From: Demequina aestuarii
Lineage (GTDB): Bacteria; Actinomycetota; Actinomycetes; Actinomycetales; Demequinaceae
Direction: 5' to 3'
Assembly: GCF_000975095.1 (NCBI RefSeq)
Contig: NZ_BBRD01000001.1
Coordinates: 1,569,467 to 1,633,466 of the forward strand
Length of the DNA: 64,000 nucleotides
This document shows positions 35,838-46,952 of this stretch, piece by piece. Position 1 is the first letter of the stretch; each line of letters opens with the position of its first letter. Position numbers and translations under genes: made by a program. Under the pieces are notes generated by a model. That model was not told where the DNA came from and searched no databases. It saw only the letters and a program-made list of their open reading frames with translations.

Positions 35838-38452
35838 TCACCGCAGCACCGCAAGGAACTCCTTCTCCGCCGCCGCGATGATCGCCTCGCGCACGCCCAG
35901 CACCTCGTCAGCGCTCAGGGTGTGGTCGGCGGCACGCATGACGACGTTCACAGCCAGCGACTTCTTGCCGTCGCCCACCTGCTCGCCGGTGTAGACGTCG
36001 AAGACGCGCGCCGACTCGACGAGGTCTCCCCCGGCGTCGCGCACCGCGCGCACCAGGTCACCCGCAGCCACGTCATCGGCCACCACGAACGCGAAGTCCT
36101 CCTTCGCGAGAACCTGCTGCGACACGGCCTCGGCGGCGTAGATCGCGCCCTCGGTCGCCTCGATCAGCGGGTCGAGCACGATCTCGAACGCCACCGTGCG
36201 GGGCGGGAGGCCCAGCGTTTCGAGCACCTTGGGGTGCATCTCCCCCGCTACTCCGAGCAGGTCGTCGCCCAAGTAGAACGTGGCGCATCGGCCAGGGTGC
36301 CAAGGCTCGACCGCATCGGCGACCACGCGCACCTCGACACCGGCGACGCCAATGATCCGCTCGACCGCGGCCAGCGCATCGGTCCAGTCCCAGGCCGTCG
36401 CGTGACCGTTCCAGCCCGCACGCACCCGGTTGCCCGTCATGATCCCCGCCGCGCGCCTGGGCTGCTCGCCCAGCGCCGCGTCCAAAGCCAAGACGTCGTC
36501 GGGCGTGATCGCGTCGCCGCTGAAGCCCTGGGGGATCTCCGACATACGCGAGGCGCGGTAGGCGCGGCCCAGCTCGTAGACGGCCACGTCCTGAGCGCCA
36601 CGCGCCAGGTTCACCTTGACGGAGTCCACCAGGGTGGCCATCAGCGTGGTGCGCAGCAGCGGGTACTCCGCGCTCAGCGGGTTCGCCAGGCGCACCGAGT
36701 CGCGACGGATGTCGCCCTCCGGCACGCGCATCTCGTCCAGACGCGTCTCCGACATGAACGGGTACGTCAGCACCTCGGTCAGTCCCGACTCCGCAAGCGT
36801 CCGCGCGATCGAGCGGCGCAGGCGCTGGCCGTGGGTGTAGCCGCGCCCGGGGGGCGCGACCGGCAGCACCGACGGCAGGTCGTCGTAGCCCTGCAGGCGC
36901 GCGACCTCCTCGACCAGGTTGATGGGCAGCTCAAGATCAGGCCGCCAGGTGGGCGGCGTCACCGACAGCTGGTCACCGTCTCGCTCCACCGCACAGCCCA
37001 CTGTCTCGAGCGCCTCGACGACCGCATCGGCCGTGTACTCGACTCCCACGATGCGCGAGGGGAAGCCCGCGTCCATCGCGATCGGCAGGGGGGCGACCGT
37101 CACGTCCAGGTCGGTCCAGAGCTCGTCCAGCTGGCCGCCGCCGAACTCCTGCATGAGCCGCAGCGCGCGCTCCACCGCAATGGGCGCGAGAGTGGTGTCG
37201 ACGCCGCGCTCGAAGCGGCGCGACGCCTCCGACCCCAGCTTGTGACGCCGGGCAGTGCGCGCGACCGTGATGGGGTCGAAGTGCGCGCCCTCGAGCAGAA
37301 TGTCGACGGTCGACGCCGACACCTCCGTCAGCGCACCGCCCATGACGCCGGCCAGGCCGATCGGCCGGAAGCCCTCGCCGCCGGCCGAGTCCGTGATGAG
37401 CAGGTCCTCCGGGTCGAGCTTGCGCTCCACGTCGTCCAGCGTCCGGAGAGGTTCGCCCTTGACCGCGCGGCGCACCACGATGGGCTCCACGACCTTGTCG
37501 AGGTCGTAAGCGTGCAGGGGCTGGCCCAGCTCGAGCATCACGTAGTTGGTGACGTCCACCGCAAGCGAGATCGAGCGCATGCCCGACTGTTCCAGGCGGC
37601 GCTTCATCCACGACGGGCTCGCCGCTGCGGGGTTGAAGCCGCGCAGCACGCGCGCCGCGAACCGGTCGCAGCCCACCGTGCCGCGCACGGGCGCCTTGTC
37701 CTCGATGGCGACGGCGAAGGCCGGGCTGGTGAACGCATCAGCCACTCGCGATCCCGTGACCTCGATGGCCGCAGGGTCGGAGAACGGCTGCCCGGTCGCG
37801 TGGCTGTACTCACGCGCGACTCCGCGCACGGAGAAGCTGTAGCCGCGGTCGGGCGTGACGTTGATCTCGAGCACCTGCTCGTCGAGGCCCAGCAGCGGGA
37901 TCGCGTCCGTACCGGGGACCAGGTCCTCGTCGGCCACGACGCCGGGCAAGGTGACCTCCGAGGCGCCCGACGGCGAAGCGAGCACCACGATGCCGCCCGA
38001 CTCGTCGCCCAGGCCCAGCTCCTTGGCCGAGCAGATCATGCCGTCGGACCAGTGCCCGTACGTCTTGCGCCCGCCGATGGGGAACGGCCCGGGCAGCACG
38101 CCGCCGGGCAGGATGCACACCACGAAGTCGCCCTCGGCGAAGTTGTGCGCACCGCAGACGATCCCCTTGGACTCGGGGTACTCGTCCTTGTTGTCGGGCT
38201 TGTGGCCGGGCCCGGCGGGGTCGTTGTGCTCCCCGACATCCACGCGGCAGTAGTTGATGGTCTTGCCGTTGGAGGCGACCTCGGGGGTCATCGAGATCAC
38301 GCGGCCAACAACGAGCGGACCGCTGACGCCACCGCCCTCGATGCCCTCCTCCTCGAGACCCACCTTCGCGAGCGCGGCGGCCACATCCTCGGCGGTGTGT
38401 CCGGAGGCGAGGTCCACGGACTCCGCGAGCCAATTGAGCGGAATCTTGGGCA

Positions 38453-38453
<1 letters not shown>
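35838..38453 (-). CDS. pheT: Phenylalanyl-tRNA synthetase beta subunit
   Basis: 871 residues. Charges tRNA-Phe together with PheS as an alpha2beta2 enzyme. Seen in order: N-terminal MPKIPLNWLAESVDL, OB-type tRNA-binding domain (VVGRVISM to FVVCILPGGV), B3/B4 editing region (CDRFAARVLRG, DVTNYVMLELGQPLHAYD), B5 (SRIVGVEYTADAVVEAL), the catalytic-like core and a C-terminal anticodon-binding FDX-ACB domain (DFAFVVADDV to FLAVLR). The ATG overlaps the pheS stop by one base (TAATG). The open frame upstream lies inside pheS and is not used. Confidence 0.98.
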
Positions 38454-39752
<1,299 letters not shown>

Positions 39753-39813
39753 GGTGACCACTGTATCCCTGAGCGTGCGGATGGACCCAGCCCGTGCATC
39801 GGCGGCACTCCGG

Positions 39814-39875
39814 ATGAGTCCTGGCGTTCCTACAGGAAGCACGCGGCGCCGAGAATGAGTCGTGACGTTCCTACA
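39814..39875. repeat. Imperfect 21-bp direct repeat in the pheS/SRPBCC intergenic region
   Basis: Two copies, 39814-39834 and 39855-39875, share 19 of 21 bases, both beginning ATGAGTC and ending CGTTCCTACA, offset by 41 bp (about four helical turns). They sit upstream of the leader ORF/pheST and of the divergent SRPBCC gene, so they may be paired binding sites of one regulator. Confidence 0.6.
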
Positions 39876-39920
39876 AGCCGTGGGAGCCGTGGATGAGGCG
39901 GCTGGGTTAGCGTGGGGAGC

Positions 39921-40418
39921 ATGATCGACGTCGGATACGTAGTCGTCAGCTCCTCCGCGCCCCCCGAGGCCTTCTTCGAGCGCTGGATCGAGCTCGAGAC
40001 ACACCCCGAGTGGGCGGAGAGCATGGAGTGGTTCCAGCTCGACGAGCCCGTGGCGATCGGCGCACGCGGCAAGCTCAAGTCCAAGGCCGGCGAGCCGCTG
40101 CCGTTCCGCGTCACCGCGTTCGAGCGCCCCTACGTCTACGCCGACACCACAGAGCTGGACGGAGCCGAGCTCACGGTGCACCACGAGGCGCGGCCCCACG
40201 ACGGCGGCTCCCGCGTGGAGCTGCGCGCATGGCTCGAGGGCCCGCGCGCCGCCGACCTGGAGCTGGAGTTCCGCGCCAACGTCCAGCGCGCTCTCGAGGC
40301 GGACATCGCTGCGCTGGTCGCGCTGGTCGAGGGAGAGCCCGTGGACCTCAACGCCTCCGACGCCGTCACCGACGGCACCGTGATCGACAGCGACGGCGCT
40401 GACGGCCCCGTCGACTAG
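39921..40418 (+). CDS. SRPBCC-domain protein
   Basis: 165 residues from MIDVGYVVVSSSAPPEAFFERW, a START/Bet v1-like fold: WAESMEWFQL, GARGKLKSKAGEPLPFRVTAFERPY and a C-terminal helix (FRANVQRALEADIAALV). This hydrophobic-pocket family includes polyketide cyclases and lipid-binding proteins. A TAGCGT box (39908-39913) lies seven bases before ATG, and GGGGAGC is also present, so leaderless or SD start are both possible. Its stop overlaps that of the converging membrane gene by four bases. Confidence 0.78.
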   Translation: MIDVGYVVVSSSAPPEAFFERWIELETHPEWAESMEWFQLDEPVAIGARGKLKSKAGEPLPFRVTAFERPYVYADTTELDGAELTVHHEARPHDGGSRVELRAWLEGPRAADLELEFRANVQRALEADIAALVALVEGEPVDLNASDAVTDGTVIDSDGADGPVD

Positions 40419-40885
40419 CTGACGACGGAAGGCAGCAGCAGCAGGATGAACGCGCCCGCGATCGTGTTCGCGATCGGCAGGCCGATGCGCGCGGCCTTGG
40501 GCATCAGCGGGTTCTTGACCGCCATCACGTTCATGAAGAACAGGATGAGCCCCAGCACCAGGCCAGGAAACAGGAAGATCACGAGCAGCAGCGGCAGGAA
40601 CATGGCCATGCGCTCCGCGAGCCCCACGTGGCCGCCCATGCGCAGCAGCTCGCGGTCACCGGTGTAGAGCGTCTGGAAGCCGGGGATGAATCCCCGGGCC
40701 TGCACCTTGATCGCGTCGCCGTTGCGCAGCGGGATCTCCCAGCCACCGCGACTGCGCTTGAGGGGCTCGCCGTCGATCAGCACTTTGTAGAAGATGCGGT
40801 CCGCGCCGGTCACGGTGACGTTGCCGCGCGCGCCCGGGATGTCCAGCGCCACAGAATCATTGATCTGGGCCTTGCCGTTGCTCAT
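40415..40885 (-). CDS. Hypothetical membrane protein, 156 aa
   Basis: Starts MSNGKAQINDSVALDIPG with AAGGAGC upstream. Residues about 15-75 are beta-rich and soluble (FYKVLIDGEPLKRSRGGWEI), followed by hydrophobic segments (MFLPLLLVIFLFPGLVLGLI and IANTIAGAFILLLLPSV). The layout suggests a cytoplasmic or external beta-sandwich tied to a two- or three-helix membrane part. No family recognised. Confidence 0.68.
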   Translation of the reverse strand: MSNGKAQINDSVALDIPGARGNVTVTGADRIFYKVLIDGEPLKRSRGGWEIPLRNGDAIKVQARGFIPGFQTLYTGDRELLRMGGHVGLAERMAMFLPLLLVIFLFPGLVLGLILFFMNVMAVKNPLMPKAARIGLPIANTIAGAFILLLLPSVVS

Positions 40886-40995
40886 GATGCTCCTTCAGGT
40901 GTCTGGCGCGAGGGTACCAGTGCACGCATGTCAGGCATGTGAACCCTGAGGCACGAGCAGCGTGCCGCCGATGCGCGTTCAGCCACCTTGCCGGT

Positions 40996-42564
40996 TCAAC
41001 CCCGGTGCACGGTCCCCTTCGCGCTGCGCTTGCCCTCCACCAGCGCGGCATCCGCGCGCGCGACCATTCCCTTGAGGTCCATGCCGGGCCGGCTCAACGC
41101 GTAGCCGACGGTCACGCCCGAGCTCACGCCCTCCGCGGGAAGCCACGCGAGCTCCCGTGCGACGGTCTCGCGCAGTCGCTCCACGATCGCGTGGGGATCG
41201 TCGCGAGGCCCCAGCCGCTGGAGCACGACGAACTCGTCGCCACCCAGGCGCGCTGCCACGTCGTCGGCGCGCACGCAGGACTTGATGGCCTCGCCCGTCG
41301 CCGCGAGCGCTGCGTCGCCCACGTCATGACCCAACGCATCATTGATGCCTTTGAAGCCGTCGAGGTCGAGCACGACGGCGAGCACGCGATCGCCCCGGAT
41401 GGCCGACTGCAGCAGCATGCTGCGGCCAGCGCGCTCGTATTCGTGACGGTTGGCGAGCCCGGTGAGCTGGTCCGTGCTGGCGCGCACGCGCATCCGCCTC
41501 ATCGAGTGGTTGACGTTCCACGCGACGATGGCAGCGATGGCGCTGAGCAGGAGCGAGAGTCCGGACACCCACCACAGGGCGGATCCCACGCGACTGAGAC
41601 CCGCAGAGAGCTGCGACGTCTCGGCGGTGAGATGGATACGCCACTCCAGCGATGCGCTCGCGGGCAGGGACTGATCCAGCACCATCATGCTGTCGGACCG
41701 CGTGAAGATCGATTCGCCGACATCGAGCGCCACGGAGCCCACCTCGATGCCGAGGTCGGCGGCCGTCGGCACGCCGCCGGACTCCGCCGCGAGCGACTGG
41801 AGACGTTCGGTGTAGCGCGAGGGCGCCCCGATCACCTCGAGGCCGGGCGACAGCACGAAGGCCTCGGCGCCCGCGCCGTAGGGGAGATCATCGAGGATGG
41901 ACCGCAGCGCCGGCAGGTCCAGGTCCGCAGCGACCACGCCCATCGTCGCCCCCTCCGTGCGCACGGCGGCGACGGGAGACACGAGCGTGGTGGGCTTCCC
42001 GTAGTCCAGGTACGGCTGGGTCCACGCGCCGGCGCTGGCGGACGTCGCCGTGACGTACCAGGGGCGGTTGCGGGGGTCGTAGTCGCTGGCCGAGGACGAT
42101 TGTTCGATGAGCGCCATCCCAGCGTCGTAGCGCGTCACCACCTCGAGCGCGCTCTCCTGGTCGATCCACTGCGACCGGTAGCCGTCCTCGGTGCGGCTGA
42201 CCGCGAGGAATCGGCCGTCCTCCCATCCCACGTAAAGGGTCCGCACGCTGTCCGCTCGGTCGAGCCGAGCCACCATCGAGGCCGTCAGGTCCTCGCGATC
42301 GAGGTCGCTCGCGTACGTCAGGAACAGCGCCGTGTCGTCCACGAGGTCGCGGCCGGAGTCGGCATAGTGCGCGACGCGTGCGGCGGTGAGGTCGCCCACG
42401 TAGCGGTACGTGTCGCCCGCAGCCTCGTCGACCTGCCGACCGGCGAATCCGGCAGCCACCACGATCGCGGTGAGCTGGATCAGCACCACGCCCACGATGA
42501 GCCCCGAGGCAACGGTGTAGCCGCGCGCGCCAAGATGGCGCGGAACGCGGGTACGTGAAGACAC
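40996..42564 (-). CDS. Diguanylate cyclase with extracellular Cache-like sensor, paralogue 1
   Basis: 522 residues from a GTG at 42564 that follows a TAGAGT box by seven bases (leaderless). A membrane segment (VASGLIVGVVLIQLTAIVVA), a periplasmic-type dCache sensor (about residues 45-300; YDPRNRPWYVTATS, VVAADLDLPALRSIL), a second membrane segment and a GGDEF domain with DLDGFKGINDALGHDVGD and intact GGDEF in ARLGGDEFVVL. It makes c-di-GMP from two GTP. A longer frame to 42624 lacks start support. Arranged in tandem with paralogue 2. Confidence 0.9.
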   Translation of the reverse strand: MSSRTRVPRHLGARGYTVASGLIVGVVLIQLTAIVVAAGFAGRQVDEAAGDTYRYVGDLTAARVAHYADSGRDLVDDTALFLTYASDLDREDLTASMVARLDRADSVRTLYVGWEDGRFLAVSRTEDGYRSQWIDQESALEVVTRYDAGMALIEQSSSASDYDPRNRPWYVTATSASAGAWTQPYLDYGKPTTLVSPVAAVRTEGATMGVVAADLDLPALRSILDDLPYGAGAEAFVLSPGLEVIGAPSRYTERLQSLAAESGGVPTAADLGIEVGSVALDVGESIFTRSDSMMVLDQSLPASASLEWRIHLTAETSQLSAGLSRVGSALWWVSGLSLLLSAIAAIVAWNVNHSMRRMRVRASTDQLTGLANRHEYERAGRSMLLQSAIRGDRVLAVVLDLDGFKGINDALGHDVGDAALAATGEAIKSCVRADDVAARLGGDEFVVLQRLGPRDDPHAIVERLRETVARELAWLPAEGVSSGVTVGYALSRPGMDLKGMVARADAALVEGKRSAKGTVHRG

Positions 42565-42675
42565 AGGGCTGACTCTAGAGAACTGATGGGTCCTTTTACG
42601 AGGACTTCCTGTGATTTGTGGCACATCCGCGTGTCATTCCCGTCTGCGCGACGCACAGAAGCGGCACCGAGGGGA

Positions 42676-44334
42676 TCACGACAGGGGACGCGCGGGACCC
42701 GCGCCGTCCTCGTCGCCCTGCGCGCGACGCCGCCTCTCCCCCTCTGCTCCGGACTCCGTGGCCGCGTACACGCGGCCCTTCCGGGTGCGCTTGCCCTCCA
42801 CCAGTGCGCTGTCTGCGTAGGCCACCAACAGCTCGACGTCGGCCACGTCCGTCCCACTCGTGGTGTAGCCGGCGGTCACGCCCACGCCGTCCGCGCCGTC
42901 GACGCGAGTGTGGATCTCATGCTCGACCGCGTCGCGCACCCGCTGAGCCACGCGCAGCGCGTCGTCGCCCTCGCGGAGGACGTGAAGCATCACGAACTCG
43001 TCTCCGCCCGTGCGGGCCGCGAGGTCGCCCGCGCGGGCGGCCGCGGTGAGACCAACCGCGACGGCGGCGAGTGCCTGGTCCCCGACACCGTGGCCGTGCA
43101 CGTCGTTGAGGCCCTTGAACTCGTCGAGGTCCAGCACCGCGACCATCACGACATCGCCTCGTTCGACAGCACGTTCGGAGACCAGCTGGCCGCGGCGGAA
43201 GAACTCTCGACGGTTCAACAGGCCCGTAAGCGAGTCCGTCATGGCGCGCTCGCGCATTCTGGCGAGCGGGCGCCTCACCCTCCACACCACACCGGCGGCG
43301 ATCAGCACGATCGCGAGTGACAGCCCGGTGCTCCACAGCACGATCGTGCCGAGAGCCCCCAGCCCTGCCGACAGCTCGTCGTCCGATGCGCGGATGTGCA
43401 GCCGCCACGGCAGGGTCTCGTCCGTGGGGAAGGACCGATCGAGCACGATCTGGTCGAGAACACGGCTGAACCTGGCGGAGCCAGGGGCGACGAGCACTGG
43501 GTCGATCCCGAGCCCGATATCCGGCGCGCGCGCCACGGTGCCCTTGGTCTCGACGACATCGGCGATCTGCTCGCGATACGCGCGCGGCGCTCCGATGACC
43601 TGCAACTGCTGAGTGAGCACGAACGCCTCGGCACCGTCGCCGTACGGGAGCCCGTCGAGCACCACCGACAGTCCGTCGAGGTCGAGGTCCGCTCCCACCA
43701 CTGCGGTGACCGCATCCGACTCGCGAGCAGCGCGCGCCGCGGAGACCAGGGTCTCGCCGCTGAAGTAGTCGATGAACGGCAGGCTCCAGCGGGTCCGGGG
43801 AGCAGTCGCGCCCGTCACGTACCAGGGCCGAGTGCGGGGATCGTACTCCGTGGCGATCGTCTGACTCGACAGCAGGGCGAAGGAGCCGTCGTAGATCCGG
43901 GTGGTCATCTCCGGCCCCAGATCGCCGCCACCACGCTGCGAACGGAAGAGGTCTCCCTCGCGTCGCAGCACCATGTACTCGCCGTCGACCCATCCGGCGT
44001 AGACGGCCCGGACTGATGGCTCTCTCACGAGCCGTTGGTACAGCGAGAACTCCAGCGTTGCGCGATCGACATCGGCGCCAAGGGTCTCGATCTCGCTCGC
44101 GGTGCCCTCGGCGACCTCCTGAGCCCCCTCGGCGAAGCGCGCCACCCGCTCGGCGGTGAGCTCGCCGACGTACTCGAACGTGTCGATCTCCACGCGCTCG
44201 AACTGCCGGCCCGCGATGATGGCAGCGGTCACCGTCGTGACCATCTGCAGCACGATGATGGCGACGATGAGCCCGAAGGCGAACATGTACGCGCGCGAAC
44301 GCGTGAGGGGCACGTCCTTGGGCCGTCGAAGCAT
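42676..44334 (-). CDS. Diguanylate cyclase with extracellular Cache-like sensor, paralogue 2
   Basis: 552 residues, ATG 44334 six bases after TAGCCT (leaderless). Same layout as paralogue 1: membrane segment (FGLIVAIIVLQMVTTVTAAI), dCache sensor (YDPRTRPWYVTGAT, VVGADLDLDGLSVVL), second membrane segment, GGDEF domain with DLDEFKGLNDVHGHGVGD and intact GGDEF in ARTGGDEFVML. It carries an extra charged C-terminal tail (EGERRRRAQGDEDG). Each copy has its own start signal, so the two sensors may respond to different ligands while feeding one second messenger. Confidence 0.9.
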   Translation of the reverse strand: MLRRPKDVPLTRSRAYMFAFGLIVAIIVLQMVTTVTAAIIAGRQFERVEIDTFEYVGELTAERVARFAEGAQEVAEGTASEIETLGADVDRATLEFSLYQRLVREPSVRAVYAGWVDGEYMVLRREGDLFRSQRGGGDLGPEMTTRIYDGSFALLSSQTIATEYDPRTRPWYVTGATAPRTRWSLPFIDYFSGETLVSAARAARESDAVTAVVGADLDLDGLSVVLDGLPYGDGAEAFVLTQQLQVIGAPRAYREQIADVVETKGTVARAPDIGLGIDPVLVAPGSARFSRVLDQIVLDRSFPTDETLPWRLHIRASDDELSAGLGALGTIVLWSTGLSLAIVLIAAGVVWRVRRPLARMRERAMTDSLTGLLNRREFFRRGQLVSERAVERGDVVMVAVLDLDEFKGLNDVHGHGVGDQALAAVAVGLTAAARAGDLAARTGGDEFVMLHVLREGDDALRVAQRVRDAVEHEIHTRVDGADGVGVTAGYTTSGTDVADVELLVAYADSALVEGKRTRKGRVYAATESGAEGERRRRAQGDEDGAGPARPLS

Positions 44335-44390
44335 TCCTTCAGGCTACGGAAGAGTAGGAGACTTGCTCGTGTCCCCCGGTGTGCGTTTGG

Positions 44391-45233
44391 TCACGATTGG
44401 CGATGCGCCGCGGCGGAGGCGTACAGGCACACGGAGGCTGCGGTGGCCAGGTTGAGGCTCTCCGCGCGGCCGTAGATGGGGATGCGCACCACCTCATCAG
44501 CGAGGTCGCGCTCGTCCGCAGACAGGCCCCACGCCTCGTTGCCCAGCACCCACGCGGTGGGAGCCGCCAGCGCCTCGGCATCGGCGCCCGGGCCACCGAG
44601 CGTGACAGTGCCGGCGCCGTCCGCCGCGAGCACGCGGAGGCCCGCGTCCTGCAGTTCGACGATCGCGTCGAGCAGCGGCAGCGCGCGCACCACGGGGAGG
44701 TGGAAGAGGCTCCCGGCGGCGCTGCGGACCACCTTGGGGTTCGACGGGTCCACGCACTCTCCGGCGAGGATCACGGCGTCGGCGCCGGCGGCATCGGCGG
44801 CGCGGATCGCCGCGCCGGCGTTGCCGGGGTCGCGGACGTTGCCGAGCACGGCGATCAGGCGGGGGCCCTGGACGAGCACGTCGTCGAGTGCGACGCCCGT
44901 CTCGTCGACCACGGCCAGGATCCCCTGGGCATCACCGCTCATCGCGTGGAGGACGGCCTCCGTGCCCACGTGGACCCACCGCTCCGCGGCAAGCGCGGCG
45001 GCGACGATGTCGCGGTGGCGCTCGAGCGCATCGGCGCTCACGTAGAGATCACGAACGCGTTCGGGCGCGAAGCGCACCACCTCGCGCACGGACTGCGGCC
45101 CCTCGACCAGCAGCACTCCGGCGCGGGAACGCGCAGAACGCCCCGCCAGCGCGGCGACCTTCTTGACCCGCTCCGCTCGAGGATTCTCGAGCGTCAGGGT
45201 CAGGTCGTCGGGGCCGACGGGGCGTCCTGTCAT
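44391..45233 (-). CDS. TrmH/SpoU-family 23S rRNA (or tRNA) 2'-O-methyltransferase
   Basis: 280 residues. N-terminal substrate-binding part (ENPRAERVKKVAAL, FLVEGPQSV-like VLLVEGPQSVREVV) and a SPOUT knot with LGNVRDPGNAGAAIRAADAAG (motif 1, shortened here to LGNVRDPGNAGAAIR), TAWVLGNEAWGL (motif 2) and IPIYGRAESLNLATAASV (motif 3), which bind SAM. It follows rplT by 11 bases, as in many actinobacteria. Exact RNA target is not determined. Confidence 0.9.
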   Translation of the reverse strand: MTGRPVGPDDLTLTLENPRAERVKKVAALAGRSARSRAGVLLVEGPQSVREVVRFAPERVRDLYVSADALERHRDIVAAALAAERWVHVGTEAVLHAMSGDAQGILAVVDETGVALDDVLVQGPRLIAVLGNVRDPGNAGAAIRAADAAGADAVILAGECVDPSNPKVVRSAAGSLFHLPVVRALPLLDAIVELQDAGLRVLAADGAGTVTLGGPGADAEALAAPTAWVLGNEAWGLSADERDLADEVVRIPIYGRAESLNLATAASVCLYASAAAHRQS

Positions 45234-45244
45234 GCGACGTGCGC

Positions 45245-45625
45245 TTACGCGGCGGGCGCGTTCACGTCCTCGGGGAGCGCCTTCTTGGCGGTCTCCACGA
45301 GAACGGCGAACGCGGCTCCGTCGTGCACCGCGAGCTCAGCGAGCATGCGGCGGTCCACCTCGACGCCAGCGGCCTTGAGGCCCTGGATGAGGCGGTTGTA
45401 GGTCATGCCGTTGGCGCGAGCCGCGGCGTTGATGCGCTGGATCCACAGCTTGCGGAAGTCGCCCTTGCGCTTGCGACGGTCGTTGTAGCTGTAGACCATC
45501 GAGTGGGTGACCTGCTCCTTCGCCTTACGGTAAAGGCGCGAGCGCTGACCCCGGTATCCCTGGGCCCTCTCGAGGGTACTGCGGCGCTTCTTCTGGGCGT
45601 TGACCGCCCGCTTGACGCGTGCCAT
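45245..45625 (-). CDS. rplT: Ribosomal protein L20
   Basis: 126 residues starting [16 protein letters not shown], including [19 protein letters not shown] and [20 protein letters not shown], the classic bL20 sequence, in the 50S subunit where it is needed for early assembly. GGAG lies before ATG 45625. It is the third gene of the infC-rpmI-rplT operon. In several bacteria L20 controls this operon through the leader; no L20 site is identified here. Confidence 0.98.
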   Translation of the reverse strand: MARVKRAVNAQKKRRSTLERAQGYRGQRSRLYRKAKEQVTHSMVYSYNDRRKRKGDFRKLWIQRINAAARANGMTYNRLIQGLKAAGVEVDRRMLAELAVHDGAAFAVLVETAKKALPEDVNAPAA

Positions 45626-45650
45626 GTTCTACTCCTTGATTCTCGGGCGC

Positions 45651-45845
45651 TTACTTGCCCAGCAGCTTCTTGATCTTCTTCGAGTCCGAATCCGACAGGA
45701 TTGCGGGGATGGCGACACGACGCTTGCGCGACGACGTCTTCTCCTCGAACTTGTGCACGTTCATGGCGTGCGCGTGCTTCACCTTGCCGGTGCCGGTGAG
45801 CTTGAAGCGCTTCTTGGCGCCCGAGTGGGTCTTGTTCTTCGGCAT
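45651..45845 (-). CDS. rpmI: Ribosomal protein L35
   Basis: 64 residues, MPKNKTHSGAKKRFKLTGTG to KKIKKLLGK, a basic bL35 of usual length. AAGGAAGGG precedes ATG 45845. Lies between infC and rplT on the same strand with a 25-bp gap to rplT. Confidence 0.98.
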   Translation of the reverse strand: MPKNKTHSGAKKRFKLTGTGKVKHAHAMNVHKFEEKTSSRKRRVAIPAILSDSDSKKIKKLLGK

Positions 45846-45902
45846 GACTGCCCTTCCTTACGTGATGCTCGCTCCACGCGGAGCGAACGGATAGTTCCCG
45901 GG

Positions 45903-46745
45903 CTACTCGCCGGACGTCTCGGTATCGGTCTTCTTCGGTGCCGCAGGCTTGGCGGGCTTCGCAGCGGGCTTGGCCGCCGCCTTGGGCTTCGGGGCCGCCT
46001 TCGGCTTGGGCGCCGCCTTGGGCTCCGCAGCCGCTTCCGGCTCCGCCGCCTCTTCGATCGTGGCTGCCTCTTCGACCGTGGCGGTCTCCTCTGGCTGCTC
46101 GACCTCGGTGGTCGCCTCGGCCGTGTCGACCTGAGGAGACTTCTCGGCCTTGGCAGCCGCCCGCTCGGCACGCTCAGCCTTGTCGGCTGCCTTGCGCTCC
46201 TCGCGGACCTTGCGCTGCTCCTCCATGGCCTCGGCCTTCTTCTTCAGAGGACCGAGCACGAGCGACATGTTGCGCCCCTCCTGGGACGGCATGTTCTCGA
46301 CCACGCTGAGATCCTGCAGCTCGTCCGCCAGCTTCAGCAGCAGACGGCGACCCATCTCGGGACGCGACTGCTCGCGACCGCGGAACATGATCGTGACCTT
46401 GACCTTGTCACCGCCCTTGAGGAAGCGGATGATGTGGCCCTTCTTGGTCTCGTAGTCGTGCTCATCGATCTTGAGACGGAACCGCATCTCCTTGATCTCA
46501 GTGTTCGCCTGGTTGCGCCGCGACTCGCGAGCCTTGACCGCCGCCTCATACTTGAACTTGCCGTAGTCCATGAGCTTGACGACGGGCGGGCGCGAGTTGG
46601 GCGCCACCTCGACGAGGTCGAGGTCCGACTCCTGCGCGAGGCGGGTCGCGTCCTCGATCCGGACGATTCCGACCTGCTCACCGTTCGGCCCGACCAAGCG
46701 GACCTCAGGAACGCGGATGCGCTCATTGATACGGGGCTCGTTGAT
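45903..46745 (-). CDS. infC: Translation initiation factor IF-3 with AUC start
   Basis: 280 residues. The protein begins [19 protein letters not shown]; the codon for the first residue is ATC at 46745-46743, six bases after AAGGAG, with no ATG/GTG/TTG upstream in frame near it. Non-AUG starts are known for infC and let IF3 control its own synthesis. The IF3-N (to about residue 85) and IF3-C ([31 protein letters not shown]) domains are complete. The last about 100 residues form an Ala/Pro/Lys/Glu-rich tail ([13 protein letters not shown]) beyond the usual 175-residue core. Confidence 0.95.
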   Translation of the reverse strand: MNEPRINERIRVPEVRLVGPNGEQVGIVRIEDATRLAQESDLDLVEVAPNSRPPVVKLMDYGKFKYEAAVKARESRRNQANTEIKEMRFRLKIDEHDYETKKGHIIRFLKGGDKVKVTIMFRGREQSRPEMGRRLLLKLADELQDLSVVENMPSQEGRNMSLVLGPLKKKAEAMEEQRKVREERKAADKAERAERAAAKAEKSPQVDTAEATTEVEQPEETATVEEAATIEEAAEPEAAAEPKAAPKPKAAPKPKAAAKPAAKPAKPAAPKKTDTETSGE

Positions 46746-46791
46746 GGGTGGCTCCTTCTGTCGAATGTGCTGCCGCCGGGCAAGAAGAAAG

Positions 46792-46815
46792 CCCCTGCTC
46801 GAACACGAGCAGAGG
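46792..46815 (-). terminator. infC leader hairpin resembling an attenuator
   Basis: On the minus strand CCTCTGCTCG-TGTT-CGAGCAGGGG forms a 10-bp stem (one G-U) followed directly by CTTTCTTCTT. It is 47 bases before the AUC start of infC. The stem plus pyrimidine/U-rich run looks like an intrinsic terminator inside the leader, implying regulated readthrough. Confidence 0.6.
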
Positions 46816-46940
46816 CCACCGGGTCCACGGTCGTCGCGCTGCGACTGCCGTGACCTGACCCCGGCCCAATTCTTTGGCCCTAGGGTGGGAGGTGGACTCC
46901 ACTTGTGCGCTGGGAAGTGATCCCCAGCCGGTCAGTCACC

Positions 46941-46946
46941 TAGGGT
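46941..46946 (+). promoter_or_regulatory. TAGGGT -10 box of the DUF1844 gene (leaderless start)
   Basis: TAGGGT, six bases, then ATG 46953; no ribosome site fits, so a leaderless transcript is predicted. Confidence 0.55.
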
Positions 46947-46952
46947 ACCACC

